From assembly GCA_965370315.1 (NCBI GenBank), contig CBDUTO010000005.1, positions 1-64,000 on the forward strand: a stretch of DNA of 64,000 nt, written 5' to 3'. Source of the stretch: 1-14-2-50-31-20 sp965370315. GTDB taxonomy: Bacteria > Bacteroidota > Ignavibacteria > Ignavibacteriales > Melioribacteraceae. The translations under genes were made by a program, and so were the position numbers. Below are positions 7,623 through 17,217 of this stretch, one piece after another (the first letter of the stretch is position 1; each line of letters opens with the position of its first letter). The notes beneath the pieces are model-generated. The model did not search any database and was not told the DNA's origin. It saw only the letters and a list, made by a program, of their open reading frames with translations.

Positions 7623-7981
7623 ATTGTTTCCTCGTTTGTATTTAATGAATTATGATTGCTAAATATATATAAATGAATATTTATTTCATAAAAAAAGATG
7701 TAAGATAGCTCTGCTATCCGAAAATAGTTTATTGAAACATATTGCGCTAATTTATTGTAGAAGAGTGAATAAAATTCTAAAATTCATTTTAATTTTAACT
7801 ATTTTTGAAAGATTTATTAGTGAGAGTTATATTTCAAAATATTCTATTAAATCCTGTGAAAAACTAGTGCTGTCATATCTAAGAAACGGAGTGACTGAGA
7901 TATCTAATGATTTTTAATGGATTCTCTGTGAGAATACAATCTGATTTGAAATGATACTTGTAAATTGAAAACTTGAAAAAC
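7623..7981. other. Intergenic region with two small hairpins
   Basis: I see no convincing gene in these 359 bases. Two perfect short hairpins occur: GATAGC-TCT-GCTATC (7704-7718) and ATTCTC-TGT-GAGAAT (7921-7935). A 61-codon TTG-started frame (7732-7917) has no ribosome binding site and an odd composition, and is not annotated. Confidence 0.5.
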
Positions 7982-10957
7982 ATGAAAATAATAATCCAAA
8001 AAGCTTTATACCTTTTAATTTTTGCAAATATTATAGTTGCTCAAAGTAGTGGGGATTTTTCTGATGCAATGGAGTTATATAATGCAAGTCATTATGCTGA
8101 TGCTCGTGAAAGATTTTTAAATATATCTCTAAAGAATGATATCGATGAAAACCTTGTTGTATCATCAAAATATTATTCTGCAGATTGCTTGCTAAAATTA
8201 GGTCTTCTAAATGGTACTATCCATGAATTTGAATACTTTGTTAGTAAATATAATTTTTCAAATTTTAGAGTAGAAGCCTTATTTAAACTTGGTACTACTT
8301 ATTACGAATTGGAAGATTATCAAAAAGTTAGAGAGAAGCTCTTAATGCTCATTAGCGAGTATCCAAAATATGAAAAAATTGGATTGGTTTATTATTGGAT
8401 TGGGCAATCGTATGCTAACGAAAACAAGTATATTGAGGCAGAGGAGTTTTTATTAGAAGCTGTTTCAAAAGATAGGTATGGTGAGAAAATTGATTATACA
8501 ATATATTCACTTGCATATATTTATGAGTTACAGGAAAAGTATAATGATGCAGTAACCTATTATGATGAACTCCTTGCATACCATCCTAAAAGCACTTTGT
8601 TACCTAGTGCCCAATATAGAATTGGAGGAAGTTATTTTAAGTTAAAAGAGTATGAGAGAGCAGTTTTAGAATTGTCTGATCCGCTTATTCTTGAACTCCC
8701 AAAGAAAGAACAAACAGAAGCTGGATATCTGCTTGCTAATTCCTACTTTAGATTGGGTCAATATAAAGAAGCTGAAAATGCTTTCAGAGCTGTACTAAAA
8801 AGGAATACTTTTGGAAACATTGAGCGAGAATTAAAATTTGGCGTTGCTTGGGTGAATTTCCAACAGCAAAACTATGATAAAGCCTATAACCAATTTTTAG
8901 AGCTTACATTGAAAGGTAAGCAGGATAGCATCTCAATTAAGTCTCTTTATTGGAGTGGGGAGAGTAAGCGTTATCTTGGAGAGACAGCATATGCTGAAAA
9001 AATTTATCAAACATTTTTATCCGATTTAGAGACTAATTCTTATACTGATGCAGTGAGATTATCACTTGGAATTATTCAATATAATAGAAAAGAGTTTAAG
9101 GAATCATCAACAAATTTAATTATTTCATCATACTCAAATAATGATAGTTATAAGAGTAGAGCTTTAATTTTACTTGGTGAAATAAATCTAGAATATGAAA
9201 ATTATAGAGAGGCGGAATTATACTTTGATAAAGCAGTTAAAATTCCACTACTACCAAAAGATGTTTCCAACAGAGCCATATTGGGTTTAGGGGTTTCCCA
9301 ATTCTATTTGCAAAAGTATAATGATGCATCAATGAACTTGATGGATTTAACTATACGAGCTAGAGACTTTGAAAAACGAAAGACTCATTATTATTTGGCA
9401 GAAACATTTTTCGCTATGGGCGAGTTCCAAAAGGCGCAACAGCATTTTTATCGTGTTGATTTAGCTGATGATTATATTGGAAAATCTGCTCTATATGGTA
9501 TGGCATATTCCTATTTTAATTTAAAGGATTATGGAAATTCAGCATACTACTTTAAGGAATATCGTACCAAATATAAAAATTATGGAAATTTTGTTGATGC
9601 TCAGTTAAGACTAGCTGATAGCTACTTTGGGATGAAAAATTTCGATTTAGCAAGTGAAGAATATGACAATTATTTTTCTAAGTATTCTGATCGAGGTGGA
9701 AATGACTTCGTTCTTTATCAATATGGACAATCATTATTCAAATCTGGTAAGAATAATAGAGCAATAAAAAAGTTTAACTTATTGTTATCTAAGTTTCCTA
9801 ATTCAAAATATTGCGATGATGCAATGTATTTAATTGGATGGATTCATTTTCAAAAAAATAATTTTAATTCAGCAATTAAAAGCTATATGAAGCTAATTAC
9901 TAAATATCCTAAATCATCTATTATTCCAATAGCCTACTATTCAATAGGGGATTCATATTACAACTCTGAGGAATATGATTCATCAATAGTTTATTATCTA
10001 AAAATAATTGATAATTATCCTAAAACTCAATTTGTTTATGATGCAATGAATGGTATTCAATATAGCTATCTTGCTTTAGATAAGCCTGATGAAGCTGTTT
10101 CACTTATTAATGGATATATTGTAACATATCCTCATCAATCAAATAGTGATAGAATATTGATGAAGAAGGGTGAAATTTATTTTAGCTATGGTAATTATGA
10201 AAAGGCTATGATTGGATATTCTGAGATGATTAACTTTTATCCGAATAGTGAATTAGTCCCAGAAGCCTTATACTGGATGGGGAAGAGTTCTCTGATTTTG
10301 AAGAAACCTGATGAAGCAGTGGAATATTTTAGTGAGATTATCGATAAGCACATAATTTCTGATTATGGAATTGAAGCAATAGTTGAACTTGGGAAAATTT
10401 ATTCGGGCAATAAAGATTTTAAAAAAGAAATCGAATTATATAATTCAGTATTACCTAAAATAGTAACTTCACCAAAAGCTGAAGAGATATTGTTTCTTCA
10501 AGGTATTGCAAATATTAATGCTGATAAAAAAGATGATGCTTATAAGTCTTTTGATGAAATAATAAAATATTACGATAAAACTCTATTCTCGGATAAAGCC
10601 AAAATTGAAATTGGAATTTTAGAGATTGAGAATAATAGAGCATCAAATTCTGAACAATTATTTAGTGAAGTAGCCGAGAATAGAAGGGATGATATTGGAG
10701 CTAAAGCACAGTATTATATTGGCGTAGCTAGATATGAACAGAAGCAATATGATATAGCTATATCTGCTCTAGTGAGAGTAAGAACAGTATTTGCTACTTA
10801 TGATGAATGGTATACTAAATCGTTGATAAAACTTGGTGATAGTTATCATAAACTAAAAGATAAATCAAACGCTCGTAAAATGTACAGAGCCGTTATCAAA
10901 AAACATCCAAAGGATGAATATGGTAAAGAGGCAAGAAGCAAACTAAATAAAGTATAA
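7982..10957 (+). CDS. Large exported TPR protein (991 aa), cell-envelope operon
   Basis: 991 residues from ATG 7982. A TTG three codons earlier is also open, but the ATG gives a cleaner signal peptide (MKIIIQKALYLLIFANIIVAQ). The rest is an array of TPR units with the alternating Y/A/G pattern, such as KLGTTYYELEDYQKVREKLLMLI and YYSIGDSYYNSEEYDSSIVYYLKII. Long spacings of this type are found in BamD/YbgF (CpoB)-like repeats, which scaffold envelope complexes. It heads an apparent operon with a beta-barrel protein, an HU/SPOR protein and exbB-exbD-tonB, so a role in a TonB-energised outer-membrane process is likely. The exact role is unknown. Confidence 0.8.
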   Translation: MKIIIQKALYLLIFANIIVAQSSGDFSDAMELYNASHYADARERFLNISLKNDIDENLVVSSKYYSADCLLKLGLLNGTIHEFEYFVSKYNFSNFRVEALFKLGTTYYELEDYQKVREKLLMLISEYPKYEKIGLVYYWIGQSYANENKYIEAEEFLLEAVSKDRYGEKIDYTIYSLAYIYELQEKYNDAVTYYDELLAYHPKSTLLPSAQYRIGGSYFKLKEYERAVLELSDPLILELPKKEQTEAGYLLANSYFRLGQYKEAENAFRAVLKRNTFGNIERELKFGVAWVNFQQQNYDKAYNQFLELTLKGKQDSISIKSLYWSGESKRYLGETAYAEKIYQTFLSDLETNSYTDAVRLSLGIIQYNRKEFKESSTNLIISSYSNNDSYKSRALILLGEINLEYENYREAELYFDKAVKIPLLPKDVSNRAILGLGVSQFYLQKYNDASMNLMDLTIRARDFEKRKTHYYLAETFFAMGEFQKAQQHFYRVDLADDYIGKSALYGMAYSYFNLKDYGNSAYYFKEYRTKYKNYGNFVDAQLRLADSYFGMKNFDLASEEYDNYFSKYSDRGGNDFVLYQYGQSLFKSGKNNRAIKKFNLLLSKFPNSKYCDDAMYLIGWIHFQKNNFNSAIKSYMKLITKYPKSSIIPIAYYSIGDSYYNSEEYDSSIVYYLKIIDNYPKTQFVYDAMNGIQYSYLALDKPDEAVSLINGYIVTYPHQSNSDRILMKKGEIYFSYGNYEKAMIGYSEMINFYPNSELVPEALYWMGKSSLILKKPDEAVEYFSEIIDKHIISDYGIEAIVELGKIYSGNKDFKKEIELYNSVLPKIVTSPKAEEILFLQGIANINADKKDDAYKSFDEIIKYYDKTLFSDKAKIEIGILEIENNRASNSEQLFSEVAENRRDDIGAKAQYYIGVARYEQKQYDIAISALVRVRTVFATYDEWYTKSLIKLGDSYHKLKDKSNARKMYRAVIKKHPKDEYGKEARSKLNKV

Positions 10958-11004
10958 ACAATATTTAATTTAATGAAACATTATAAAATGAAATAAATAA
11001 CCAA

Positions 11005-11087
11005 GTCATTGCGAATCCAGTTTTGTTGGATGAAGCAATCTACAACAGATTACTTCGTCGTCCAAAGAACTGACTTCTCGTAATGAC
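11005..11087. repeat. Dispersed palindromic repeat (GTCATTGCGA family)
   Basis: GTCATTGCGA (11005-11014) and TCGTAATGAC (11078-11087) are the outer arms. GATGAAGCAATCT (11029-11041) and AGATTACTTCGTC (11047-11059) are the inner arms, with only G-T wobble differences. The whole unit can fold into one long hairpin. This GTCATTGCGA...AAGCAATCT pattern is a widespread dispersed repeat in bacterial genomes. Here it lies inside an operon, between the TPR and barrel genes. Confidence 0.8.
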
Positions 11088-11105
11088 ATGTAAAATGTAA
11101 ACAAC

Positions 11106-12695
11106 ATGAAAAAAATATTACTCATATTACTTATTTTATGCACTGGCATATTAGCTCAATCTGAGAATAAAAATCAGAGTATTGAACTTCCTGCATTTGT
11201 TATTACTGGTGTTCAATCAGTTTCGCTTCCAATAATAAATAAAAGCAAATCGGAATTTGTGCCAGTAGTTGGTAAAGGATTTCTAACTCCGCAATATGGA
11301 AATGAAGAATTTGCATTGTTGGATAATACAAATCCAATTAAAAAAGAAATGGATCTTTATTCTTCGGTACAGAGTTATAGCGGACTATTGCAGCTTGGTG
11401 CTGGTTTACAAACTTTACCCATTGGAAGATTGGATCTAAGTTTTAATAAATCCAATTTCCTTTTTAATACCAATATTTATGGAAGTGATATTAGAGAGTT
11501 TGTCCCCTATGCTGGCTACAATACCTCTGGTGCAGAAATTAATCTATCATATTTTGTAAATCACAAATCTAGTACTTTCCCTGGGATGACAATTAATGTT
11601 GATGGAGGATTTATAAGAGATCAATATAATTTTTATGGTTCTGATATTCCAACATTTCAAAGAGAGAATGAGATGTTCAATGGAAAGGTTGGGTTTCAAA
11701 ATAGATTAAACAAAGACCTCCTTTATGGAGCTTCTTTTTCTGGAAACTACCTAAATATGAAGAAAGAAGGTAATAAAGAGAATTTAGGTAGAATGGATGG
11801 ATTCTTTGAATTTAGTTTAGGTGCTTTTTCTCTTGGAACTGAAGGTGTATACAAAATACAGCAAGTTAACAGCAATAAGTTTGGATATTCTAATTATAAT
11901 TATTTTGCTGGAAATGCGTTTCTTCATTTTAATAGTTCCAATATTTTTAATTTTAAAATTGGGGCTCACTATTCTCAGCAAGATACAAACAACGTATTCT
12001 CTCCAATTGCAATATTATCTGTTTTTGTTGAAGAGGGTGTTGCAGTATTTCTATCATATGAAAGCAATTCTGAAATATTTACAATTCATGATTTTTTGAT
12101 GGAGAATAGATACTATGAATCTAATCAACAAAATGTTTTTCAAAAAAATTACTCAAAGTTAAATATTGCAATTAAGTATGATTTCTCCGATATATTTGAA
12201 GTTAATGCTGGGTTTTATTCGTCCAAGTTTGATAACTACCACTATTATCAGGATATAGTTAAAGAGAATCGGTTTACATTAAACACAATTAATGATGTGA
12301 AAGAAACTAGCGCCTTTTTTAATATTTTAGTAAATACAAAAAATTATGGTGAACTCTATGCAGATTTTGAATTTCGGGAAGTTAAAGATATAGATGGATT
12401 TAAAATTCCATATAAACCACTACTAAAAGGAAGTTTATCATACGGCTATCTATTTGGTATCGGATTGTATTCAAAAGTTAAAGCTAGTTATTCTAATACA
12501 ATTTACTCTGATATACTGAACACTAATAAATTACCAAATTATATAAATCTAAATCTGTTGCTAAAATATAATCTTTTTGAAAGCCTTGCTCTTACATGTG
12601 ATTTCCAAAATATTTTAAATAGAGAAAATTATTTAATAAAAGGATATCAGGAAAAGCCACTTGATATTATAGTTGGTATTCAGTACCGTTGGTAA
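11106..12695 (+). CDS. TonB-linked outer-membrane beta-barrel without a visible plug domain
   Basis: 529 residues with a signal peptide (1-17, CTGILAQ). The segment IELPAFVITGVQSVSLP (about 26-42) resembles a TonB box (E-x-V-V-T-G). It is followed almost directly by barrel-like strands rich in Y, F, N and G, and the protein ends in IIVGIQYRW, an aromatic C-terminus typical of outer-membrane barrels. TonB-dependent receptors are normally 650-1000 residues with a plug of about 130 residues, which I cannot find. The region NILNRENYLIKGYQEKPLDI resembles the last strands of such receptors. It lies in an operon with its own exbB, exbD and tonB, so it is probably energised by them. Confidence 0.7.
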   Translation: MKKILLILLILCTGILAQSENKNQSIELPAFVITGVQSVSLPIINKSKSEFVPVVGKGFLTPQYGNEEFALLDNTNPIKKEMDLYSSVQSYSGLLQLGAGLQTLPIGRLDLSFNKSNFLFNTNIYGSDIREFVPYAGYNTSGAEINLSYFVNHKSSTFPGMTINVDGGFIRDQYNFYGSDIPTFQRENEMFNGKVGFQNRLNKDLLYGASFSGNYLNMKKEGNKENLGRMDGFFEFSLGAFSLGTEGVYKIQQVNSNKFGYSNYNYFAGNAFLHFNSSNIFNFKIGAHYSQQDTNNVFSPIAILSVFVEEGVAVFLSYESNSEIFTIHDFLMENRYYESNQQNVFQKNYSKLNIAIKYDFSDIFEVNAGFYSSKFDNYHYYQDIVKENRFTLNTINDVKETSAFFNILVNTKNYGELYADFEFREVKDIDGFKIPYKPLLKGSLSYGYLFGIGLYSKVKASYSNTIYSDILNTNKLPNYINLNLLLKYNLFESLALTCDFQNILNRENYLIKGYQEKPLDIIVGIQYRW

Positions 12696-12722
12696 ACAAT
12701 ATTCAATTATTTGAGATAAATT

Positions 12723-14357
12723 ATGAGTAAAGAAGAATTAAAAAATATTGTATCAGAAATACTTGGTAATTCTGAAGATACCACATTCAATAAATTTATT
12801 GAGAAAATTGCCTCATTACTTGAGGGTAATCAATCACTTAAGTTGAATGGAATAGGACATTTCCAAATTAAAAAAGAACCTCTTTCTCGAATGGAAAGAA
12901 AAATGGAAGGTAACATTAGTGAAAAGAATATTTTACTATTTTTACCAGAGGGTGAATCGAGTATTATTTCTTTTGAAATAGATGAGCAGATTGATACAAC
13001 TACTGAGTTTAATGATTCAGTATTTGACGTGCACATTAATAAGCCTACTATAATTTCTGAACCAGATATTGAAATATCAGAGGAAAAATCCTCAGAAAGT
13101 GAAGCTTTAGAAAAAACTATTAGTGAATTTGTTGAAAGTGGCAATATTATTGAAGGGTATGAATTGCTTGAAGGTACTCAGTCAACTGAAACTCCAATTG
13201 TTGAAGATGAAACCAGAAATACTGAAGAAATAATTAAAAATGATGAGGAATTTACAGAAGCAGAAATTAGCAAAGAATTCATGAATAGTGACTTTAAAAA
13301 TGATACAGATGAAGTATCATTAGAAGATGATGAAGAATATGATGTAACATCTAGTAGTATTGAAGCTGAGATTACAGATGAGGATGTAACTGATTCTGAA
13401 ATGGGAATTCAAAAATTAGATAGCGAATTAATTGACAAAAATGAAATTGAGGCTGAAATTGGATCAACCTTTGTGTCAGAAAATAAAACAGAAGTTGAAG
13501 CTGAAATTGGAGATGAATTTAAGACAAAAGTTGAAGATGAAATTATTGAATCAAATGATGGAGATGTTAATCCTTTTGATGAACTTGATGATTACATTAA
13601 AGATGAAACAAGTGATGAAGCTCAAGAAATAATTGATGAAGAACCTGAAGCAATTGAAGAAGTTAACGAAGAATTAGAGAGTGGCTCTACAACCACTACT
13701 ATTTCAGAACAAGATGTGAAACCAAGTAAAGTAGTAAAATCAGAAGCAAATGAATGGTATAAAAATCCTATTCTCTATATTGCTACTTTTAGCCTATTTG
13801 TTGCAATAGTTGTTGTCTATATTTTCTGGACAACTGATTCCGAAACAACAATTGTGGATGATTCTAAAAGTGCTGAAATTAGTCATGCAGATAACAGTAA
13901 AGACCAATTAGGATTTATCGATTCAACTGTAACAAGTGATTCTACAATTAAGGAAGCTTCCAATACTTTTCCAGAGCAAACCACTGATGACAAATTAGCT
14001 GATATTAAAAAAGTTGAAGAGCAAAAATCAGCTGTTACGAAGAAGGTAATTGAGCATGAAGTGACTAAAACAAAATCAGTTCCTAATTCAACTGAGCTTT
14101 ATAGAGAGATAAAAAATGATCAGACTGTTACTCAACGTGTCTATTTTGATGGTGAACGCTACACAGTACAATCTTCTTCATGGAGGAGCACAACCATTGC
14201 AGAGCGAGAAGTAAGCAAATTAAGAAAACGTGGATTTGATGCATTTATTTATAAATTATTTATAGCATCTAAAAATGGAACATGGCACAGAGTAAGAATT
14301 GGATATTTCGATACTCAAAAAGAAGCAGAAGAGTTTTTAAAGAAAAATAAAATATAA
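12723..14357 (+). CDS. HU-like domain / acidic linker / transmembrane / SPOR protein
   Basis: 544 residues. Residues 1-95 look like a bacterial HU/IHF-type fold (KFIEKIASLLEGNQSLKLNGIGHFQIKK...SEKNILLFLPE). A very acidic low-complexity linker (about 100-345) contains repeated EAEIG-x-x-F units. A single transmembrane helix is at about 350-371. The C-terminal SPOR domain (about 470-544, RYTVQSSSWRS...WHRVRIGYFDTQKEAEEFLKK) would lie in the periplasm. SPOR binds denuded septal peptidoglycan. HU-CCDC81 plus SPOR proteins are known in Bacteroidota, but their function is not clear. The position upstream of exbB-exbD-tonB suggests a link between envelope energisation and cell division sites. Confidence 0.8.
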   Translation: MSKEELKNIVSEILGNSEDTTFNKFIEKIASLLEGNQSLKLNGIGHFQIKKEPLSRMERKMEGNISEKNILLFLPEGESSIISFEIDEQIDTTTEFNDSVFDVHINKPTIISEPDIEISEEKSSESEALEKTISEFVESGNIIEGYELLEGTQSTETPIVEDETRNTEEIIKNDEEFTEAEISKEFMNSDFKNDTDEVSLEDDEEYDVTSSSIEAEITDEDVTDSEMGIQKLDSELIDKNEIEAEIGSTFVSENKTEVEAEIGDEFKTKVEDEIIESNDGDVNPFDELDDYIKDETSDEAQEIIDEEPEAIEEVNEELESGSTTTTISEQDVKPSKVVKSEANEWYKNPILYIATFSLFVAIVVVYIFWTTDSETTIVDDSKSAEISHADNSKDQLGFIDSTVTSDSTIKEASNTFPEQTTDDKLADIKKVEEQKSAVTKKVIEHEVTKTKSVPNSTELYREIKNDQTVTQRVYFDGERYTVQSSSWRSTTIAEREVSKLRKRGFDAFIYKLFIASKNGTWHRVRIGYFDTQKEAEEFLKKNKI

Positions 14358-14368
14358 AAAGGAAGCTT

Positions 14369-15010
14369 ATGAATTTGTTGGAAATTGTATTAAAAGGTGG
14401 GTGGATAATGCTATTTATTTTTATAGCATCCATTATTACAATAACAATTATTATTGATAGATATAGAGTTATTAGAAAATCTCGTTCGAATGTTCCTGCA
14501 TTCTTAGTGAAAATTAGAGGACTCTTAAAAAAGAATGACATTAATGCGGCTTTAAATGTTTGCATGGAAGAGAGAACTCCGACAGCAAATATTGTAAAAA
14601 AAGGATTAAAGAAAATTAAATTTGGTCATGAGAGAGTGAAAGAGGCAATAGAATCGGCAGGTAAGCAAGAGATTAATAAACTTGAAAAGGGTTTATCAGT
14701 TTTGGCCACTATTGCAGGGGTAGCTCCATTACTTGGTTTCTTAGGAACAGTTACTGGTATGATTACTGCTTTTATGAGAATTGAAGATCTTCAGGGTGCT
14801 GCAAATCCAAGTGATTTAGCTGGTGGTATCTGGGAAGCCCTTTTAACAACAGCATTTGGGCTTGTAGTTGGAATTATAGCTTATACATTTTATAATTACC
14901 TAGTTGGTGCAATTAATAAATTTGTGCTTGATATGGAAATAGTATCCAATGATGTTGTTGATATTGTTGAAGAACTTCGTACTTCTAATAGTTCACAAGA
15001 GAAGGTGTGA
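14369..15010 (+). CDS. exbB: ExbB/TolQ/MotA-family proton channel protein
   Basis: 213 residues. An N-terminal transmembrane helix (about 11-30) is followed by a cytoplasmic domain, then two helices at about 105-136 (LATIAGVAPLLGFLGTVTGMI, the family signature) and about 152-180 (GGIWEALLTTAFGLVVGIIAY). With ExbD it forms the inner-membrane proton channel that powers TonB. It lies 11 bp after the HU/SPOR gene and 7 bp before exbD. TolQ is an alternative, but a TonB-like gene rather than tolA/tolB follows. Confidence 0.92.
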   Translation: MNLLEIVLKGGWIMLFIFIASIITITIIIDRYRVIRKSRSNVPAFLVKIRGLLKKNDINAALNVCMEERTPTANIVKKGLKKIKFGHERVKEAIESAGKQEINKLEKGLSVLATIAGVAPLLGFLGTVTGMITAFMRIEDLQGAANPSDLAGGIWEALLTTAFGLVVGIIAYTFYNYLVGAINKFVLDMEIVSNDVVDIVEELRTSNSSQEKV

Positions 15011-15017
15011 GGTTTAA

Positions 15018-15422
15018 ATGAAATTTGAGATGCAAAATAAACCACTCTCTATTTTTCACTTTTCGTCACTTACTGATATTGTGATGCTATTGCTCATCTT
15101 CTTTTTGCTTACTTCACAATTTGTAATTCAAACTGGAGTTAAAGTTCAGTTACCAAGTGCAAAAAATAATGAGCAAACAGTTCCATCTAGGATTATTGTT
15201 TCTGTTACTGAGGAGAGCAAAGTTTTTGTTGGAAAGGAAGAGGTTTCTGTAGATGCACTTCCAATAAAACTAGAGGAGTTACGAAAAAGTATTAGTGATG
15301 AAAATCTAATTATAAGAGCAGATAAATCAGCAAAAATAGATTTGGTAATTAGAGTTATAGATGCAGCCAAAGGTGTTGGAATTAATAAATTTACAATTGA
15401 AACAGAGAAAGAATCCCTATAA
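15018..15422 (+). CDS. exbD: ExbD/TolR-family biopolymer transport protein
   Basis: 134 residues. A short cytoplasmic N-terminus is followed by one transmembrane helix (about 20-36) that carries the essential proton-binding aspartate D20 in SLTDIVMLLLIFFLLTS. The periplasmic domain contains VQLPSA and the family pattern IRADKSAKIDLVIRVIDAAKGVGINKFTIET. It partners with the preceding ExbB. Its stop codon overlaps the tonB start by one base (TAATG), showing translational coupling. Confidence 0.93.
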   Translation: MKFEMQNKPLSIFHFSSLTDIVMLLLIFFLLTSQFVIQTGVKVQLPSAKNNEQTVPSRIIVSVTEESKVFVGKEEVSVDALPIKLEELRKSISDENLIIRADKSAKIDLVIRVIDAAKGVGINKFTIETEKESL

Positions 15423-16063
15423 TGTTTTGGAAGAACTCAGAATATCAATCTGCTGGAATTTCTATTATAGTTCATCTATTAATTCTTCTCTTATTAATGG
15501 CGTTCACATTTTCGCCTGAATATGATAATACCGAGTATGTTACTATCGGGTTTGGTACAATAGGGAAGACAAGTTCATCCGGAACAATCACAAAAAAAGA
15601 ACCAAAACGTGAAGTGAAGAAGAAAGAAAAGGAAGAAGTTGTAGTCCCAAAAGTTAAAAATAGTGACGAAACAAATGAAGTTTCTGTTCCACCAAAAAAG
15701 AAGGAAGTAGTTAAAGAAGTTGTTAAGAAAAAAGAAGCCACTAAAGGAAGGGAAGAGAGTGGCGAAGGAGTAGGGAAATTTGGATTTGAGTTAGACTTTG
15801 GTGGAAAAGGGAAAAGGAAGATTTATAGCTATTCAATACCAGCTTATCCAGCAGGAGTTTCGAAAGAAATTGACGTTAAGCTGAAATTTACAATAATGCC
15901 AGATGGTTCTGTCGGAAGAATATTTCCATTAAGGAAAGCAGATACAAGACTTGAAGCAGCTGCGATAAACTCGCTAAGGCAATGGCGATTTGAAGCTTTA
16001 CCCTCGGGGCAAGAAATGAAATCACAATCTGCTGTTATTACATTTCCATTTCGTTTGCAATAA
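15422..16063 (+). CDS. tonB: TonB-family energy transducer
   Basis: 213 residues. A cytoplasmic tip and one transmembrane helix (about 11-30) lead to a Lys/Glu-rich, extended periplasmic linker (about 57-105, KKEPKREVKKKEKEEVVVPK). The C-terminal TonB domain (about 130-213) has YPAGVSKEIDVKLKFTIMPDGSVGRI and AAINSLRQWRFEALPSGQ, both family hallmarks. It transfers energy from ExbBD to outer-membrane receptors, probably the barrel protein three genes upstream. It is the last gene of the operon. Confidence 0.93.
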   Translation: MFWKNSEYQSAGISIIVHLLILLLLMAFTFSPEYDNTEYVTIGFGTIGKTSSSGTITKKEPKREVKKKEKEEVVVPKVKNSDETNEVSVPPKKKEVVKEVVKKKEATKGREESGEGVGKFGFELDFGGKGKRKIYSYSIPAYPAGVSKEIDVKLKFTIMPDGSVGRIFPLRKADTRLEAAAINSLRQWRFEALPSGQEMKSQSAVITFPFRLQ

Positions 16064-16146
16064 TAGTTTTTATTTCGATCAAATTTGTGTGATTAATCTG
16101 GTAGTCTGTTGGAGTTTTCTCTCACGAAAAAAAATATCGGTTCATA

Positions 16147-16171
16147 TTTTATTATTGAGCAAATAATAAAA
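16147..16171. terminator. AT-only hairpin at a convergent junction
   Basis: TTTTATTATT (16147-16156) pairs with AATAATAAAA (16162-16171) around GAGCA. It lies between tonB and the convergent membrane protein gene. The all-AT stem is weak, so the terminator role is tentative. Confidence 0.4.
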
Positions 16172-16180
16172 CTATAAAAT

Positions 16181-16696
16181 CTACCGTTTCTCATTCCGTG
16201 AATTAAGAATCTGAACACCAATAATTCCACCAAGCATTCCAAAAATAGAATTAGTGAAAAGATTATTAAATAAAAATGAGAGAGAATATAGAGGTGAAAA
16301 TCCGTAATTCTTAATACTTTCAACAACTTCTGCAAGTAATGAAATTACCTCTTCTCTTGTTGCTTCATTTATTGGGAAATTATTGAGAGTCTCCAATAAT
16401 TCAGGAAATGCTATAACTAAATCATTTGTATGTGTGATAAGAGTAATAATAAAATCGAAAGTAGTTCCAAAAATTGCGGCAGTTAGTCCAGTAAGAAGTC
16501 CAAACACAATGCCTTTTTTGATTTCGAGTTTTGAATAATCGTTACTAGCTTTTTGTTCAAGCATTAGTGATAAAAATGCAGCAATTGGAATTAGCAAACA
16601 ACATCCAAGACTTTTAATGACTGGAACTATAGTTAAAACTCCAGCTCCTAATCCAACTACTAAAGGTGAAATATATTTTTTATTAAGACTTCCCAT
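16181..16696 (-). CDS. Four-helix membrane protein, function unknown
   Basis: 171 residues with hydrophobic segments at about 10-24, 28-46, 60-85 and 135-162. The conserved-looking GxGAGVLTIVPVIKSLGCCLLIP near the N-terminus resembles DUF4199-like proteins of Bacteroidota, but I would not assert the family. The start ATG at 16696 overlaps the upstream DUF2085-like gene by 14 bp, so the two are co-translated and probably act together in the cytoplasmic membrane. Confidence 0.6.
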   Translation of the reverse strand: MGSLNKKYISPLVVGLGAGVLTIVPVIKSLGCCLLIPIAAFLSLMLEQKASNDYSKLEIKKGIVFGLLTGLTAAIFGTTFDFIITLITHTNDLVIAFPELLETLNNFPINEATREEVISLLAEVVESIKNYGFSPLYSLSFLFNNLFTNSIFGMLGGIIGVQILNSRNEKR

Positions 16697-17138
16697 TTCT
16701 CTCTACTATAATTTGTAAACCATTGTAAATATAAGCAATTCCAACAGAACCAAAAAATAGACCAGTTGCAAGCGCAATATTTATATTATAGTTGTAAAAC
16801 CCAATTGAATAAAGAATTACATCAATCAACATTGGTGCTGATGCTACAAGCATGAGTTTCCCATTCTTAAAATTTAATTTTGAAACAAAAAGTAAAATGA
16901 AAGCAGAGAGCAATCCACCAAAATATATTCCAGTACAACGTCCACAAACCAATGTATGATGTCCATTAATCTCAACTAATTTTTCTGGTTGTTGATGACA
17001 GACTGTGGAGTATATTCCATCTAAAAAAGGGAAGAGGTAGGCAAGATTATTTTGCATTGGAATGAAATGCTCAATAAATATTCCTAAGACCCAAATTGTG
17101 ATTAAGAGAAATAATATAATTCTAATTTTAAGATTCAT
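16683..17138 (-). CDS. DUF2085-family membrane protein
   Basis: 151 residues with about four transmembrane helices. The family signature is clear: VCHQQPEKLVEINGHHTLVCGRCTGIYFGG, with C47-H48 and C65-x2-C68. The Cys/His set suggests metal or redox binding near the membrane face, but no function is established for DUF2085. It is the first gene of a two-gene minus-strand operon with the membrane protein that overlaps its 3' end. Confidence 0.85.
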   Translation of the reverse strand: MNLKIRIILFLLITIWVLGIFIEHFIPMQNNLAYLFPFLDGIYSTVCHQQPEKLVEINGHHTLVCGRCTGIYFGGLLSAFILLFVSKLNFKNGKLMLVASAPMLIDVILYSIGFYNYNINIALATGLFFGSVGIAYIYNGLQIIVERNGKS

Positions 17139-17217
17139 TTTCTTCTGAATTAAATTGAGAAATAGGAACGCAGATTTTTATGATTATTAAGATTAATTAT
17201 GATGGGATATATTCTAA

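Noticed and set aside
7732..7917. 61-codon TTG-started ORF
   Set aside because: No ribosome binding site, unusual Ile/Ser-rich composition, and located in a region of small hairpins; chance frame in AT-rich DNA.
16093..16335. Minus-strand 80-aa ORF
   Set aside because: Out-of-frame shadow overlapping the 171-aa membrane protein gene on the same strand.
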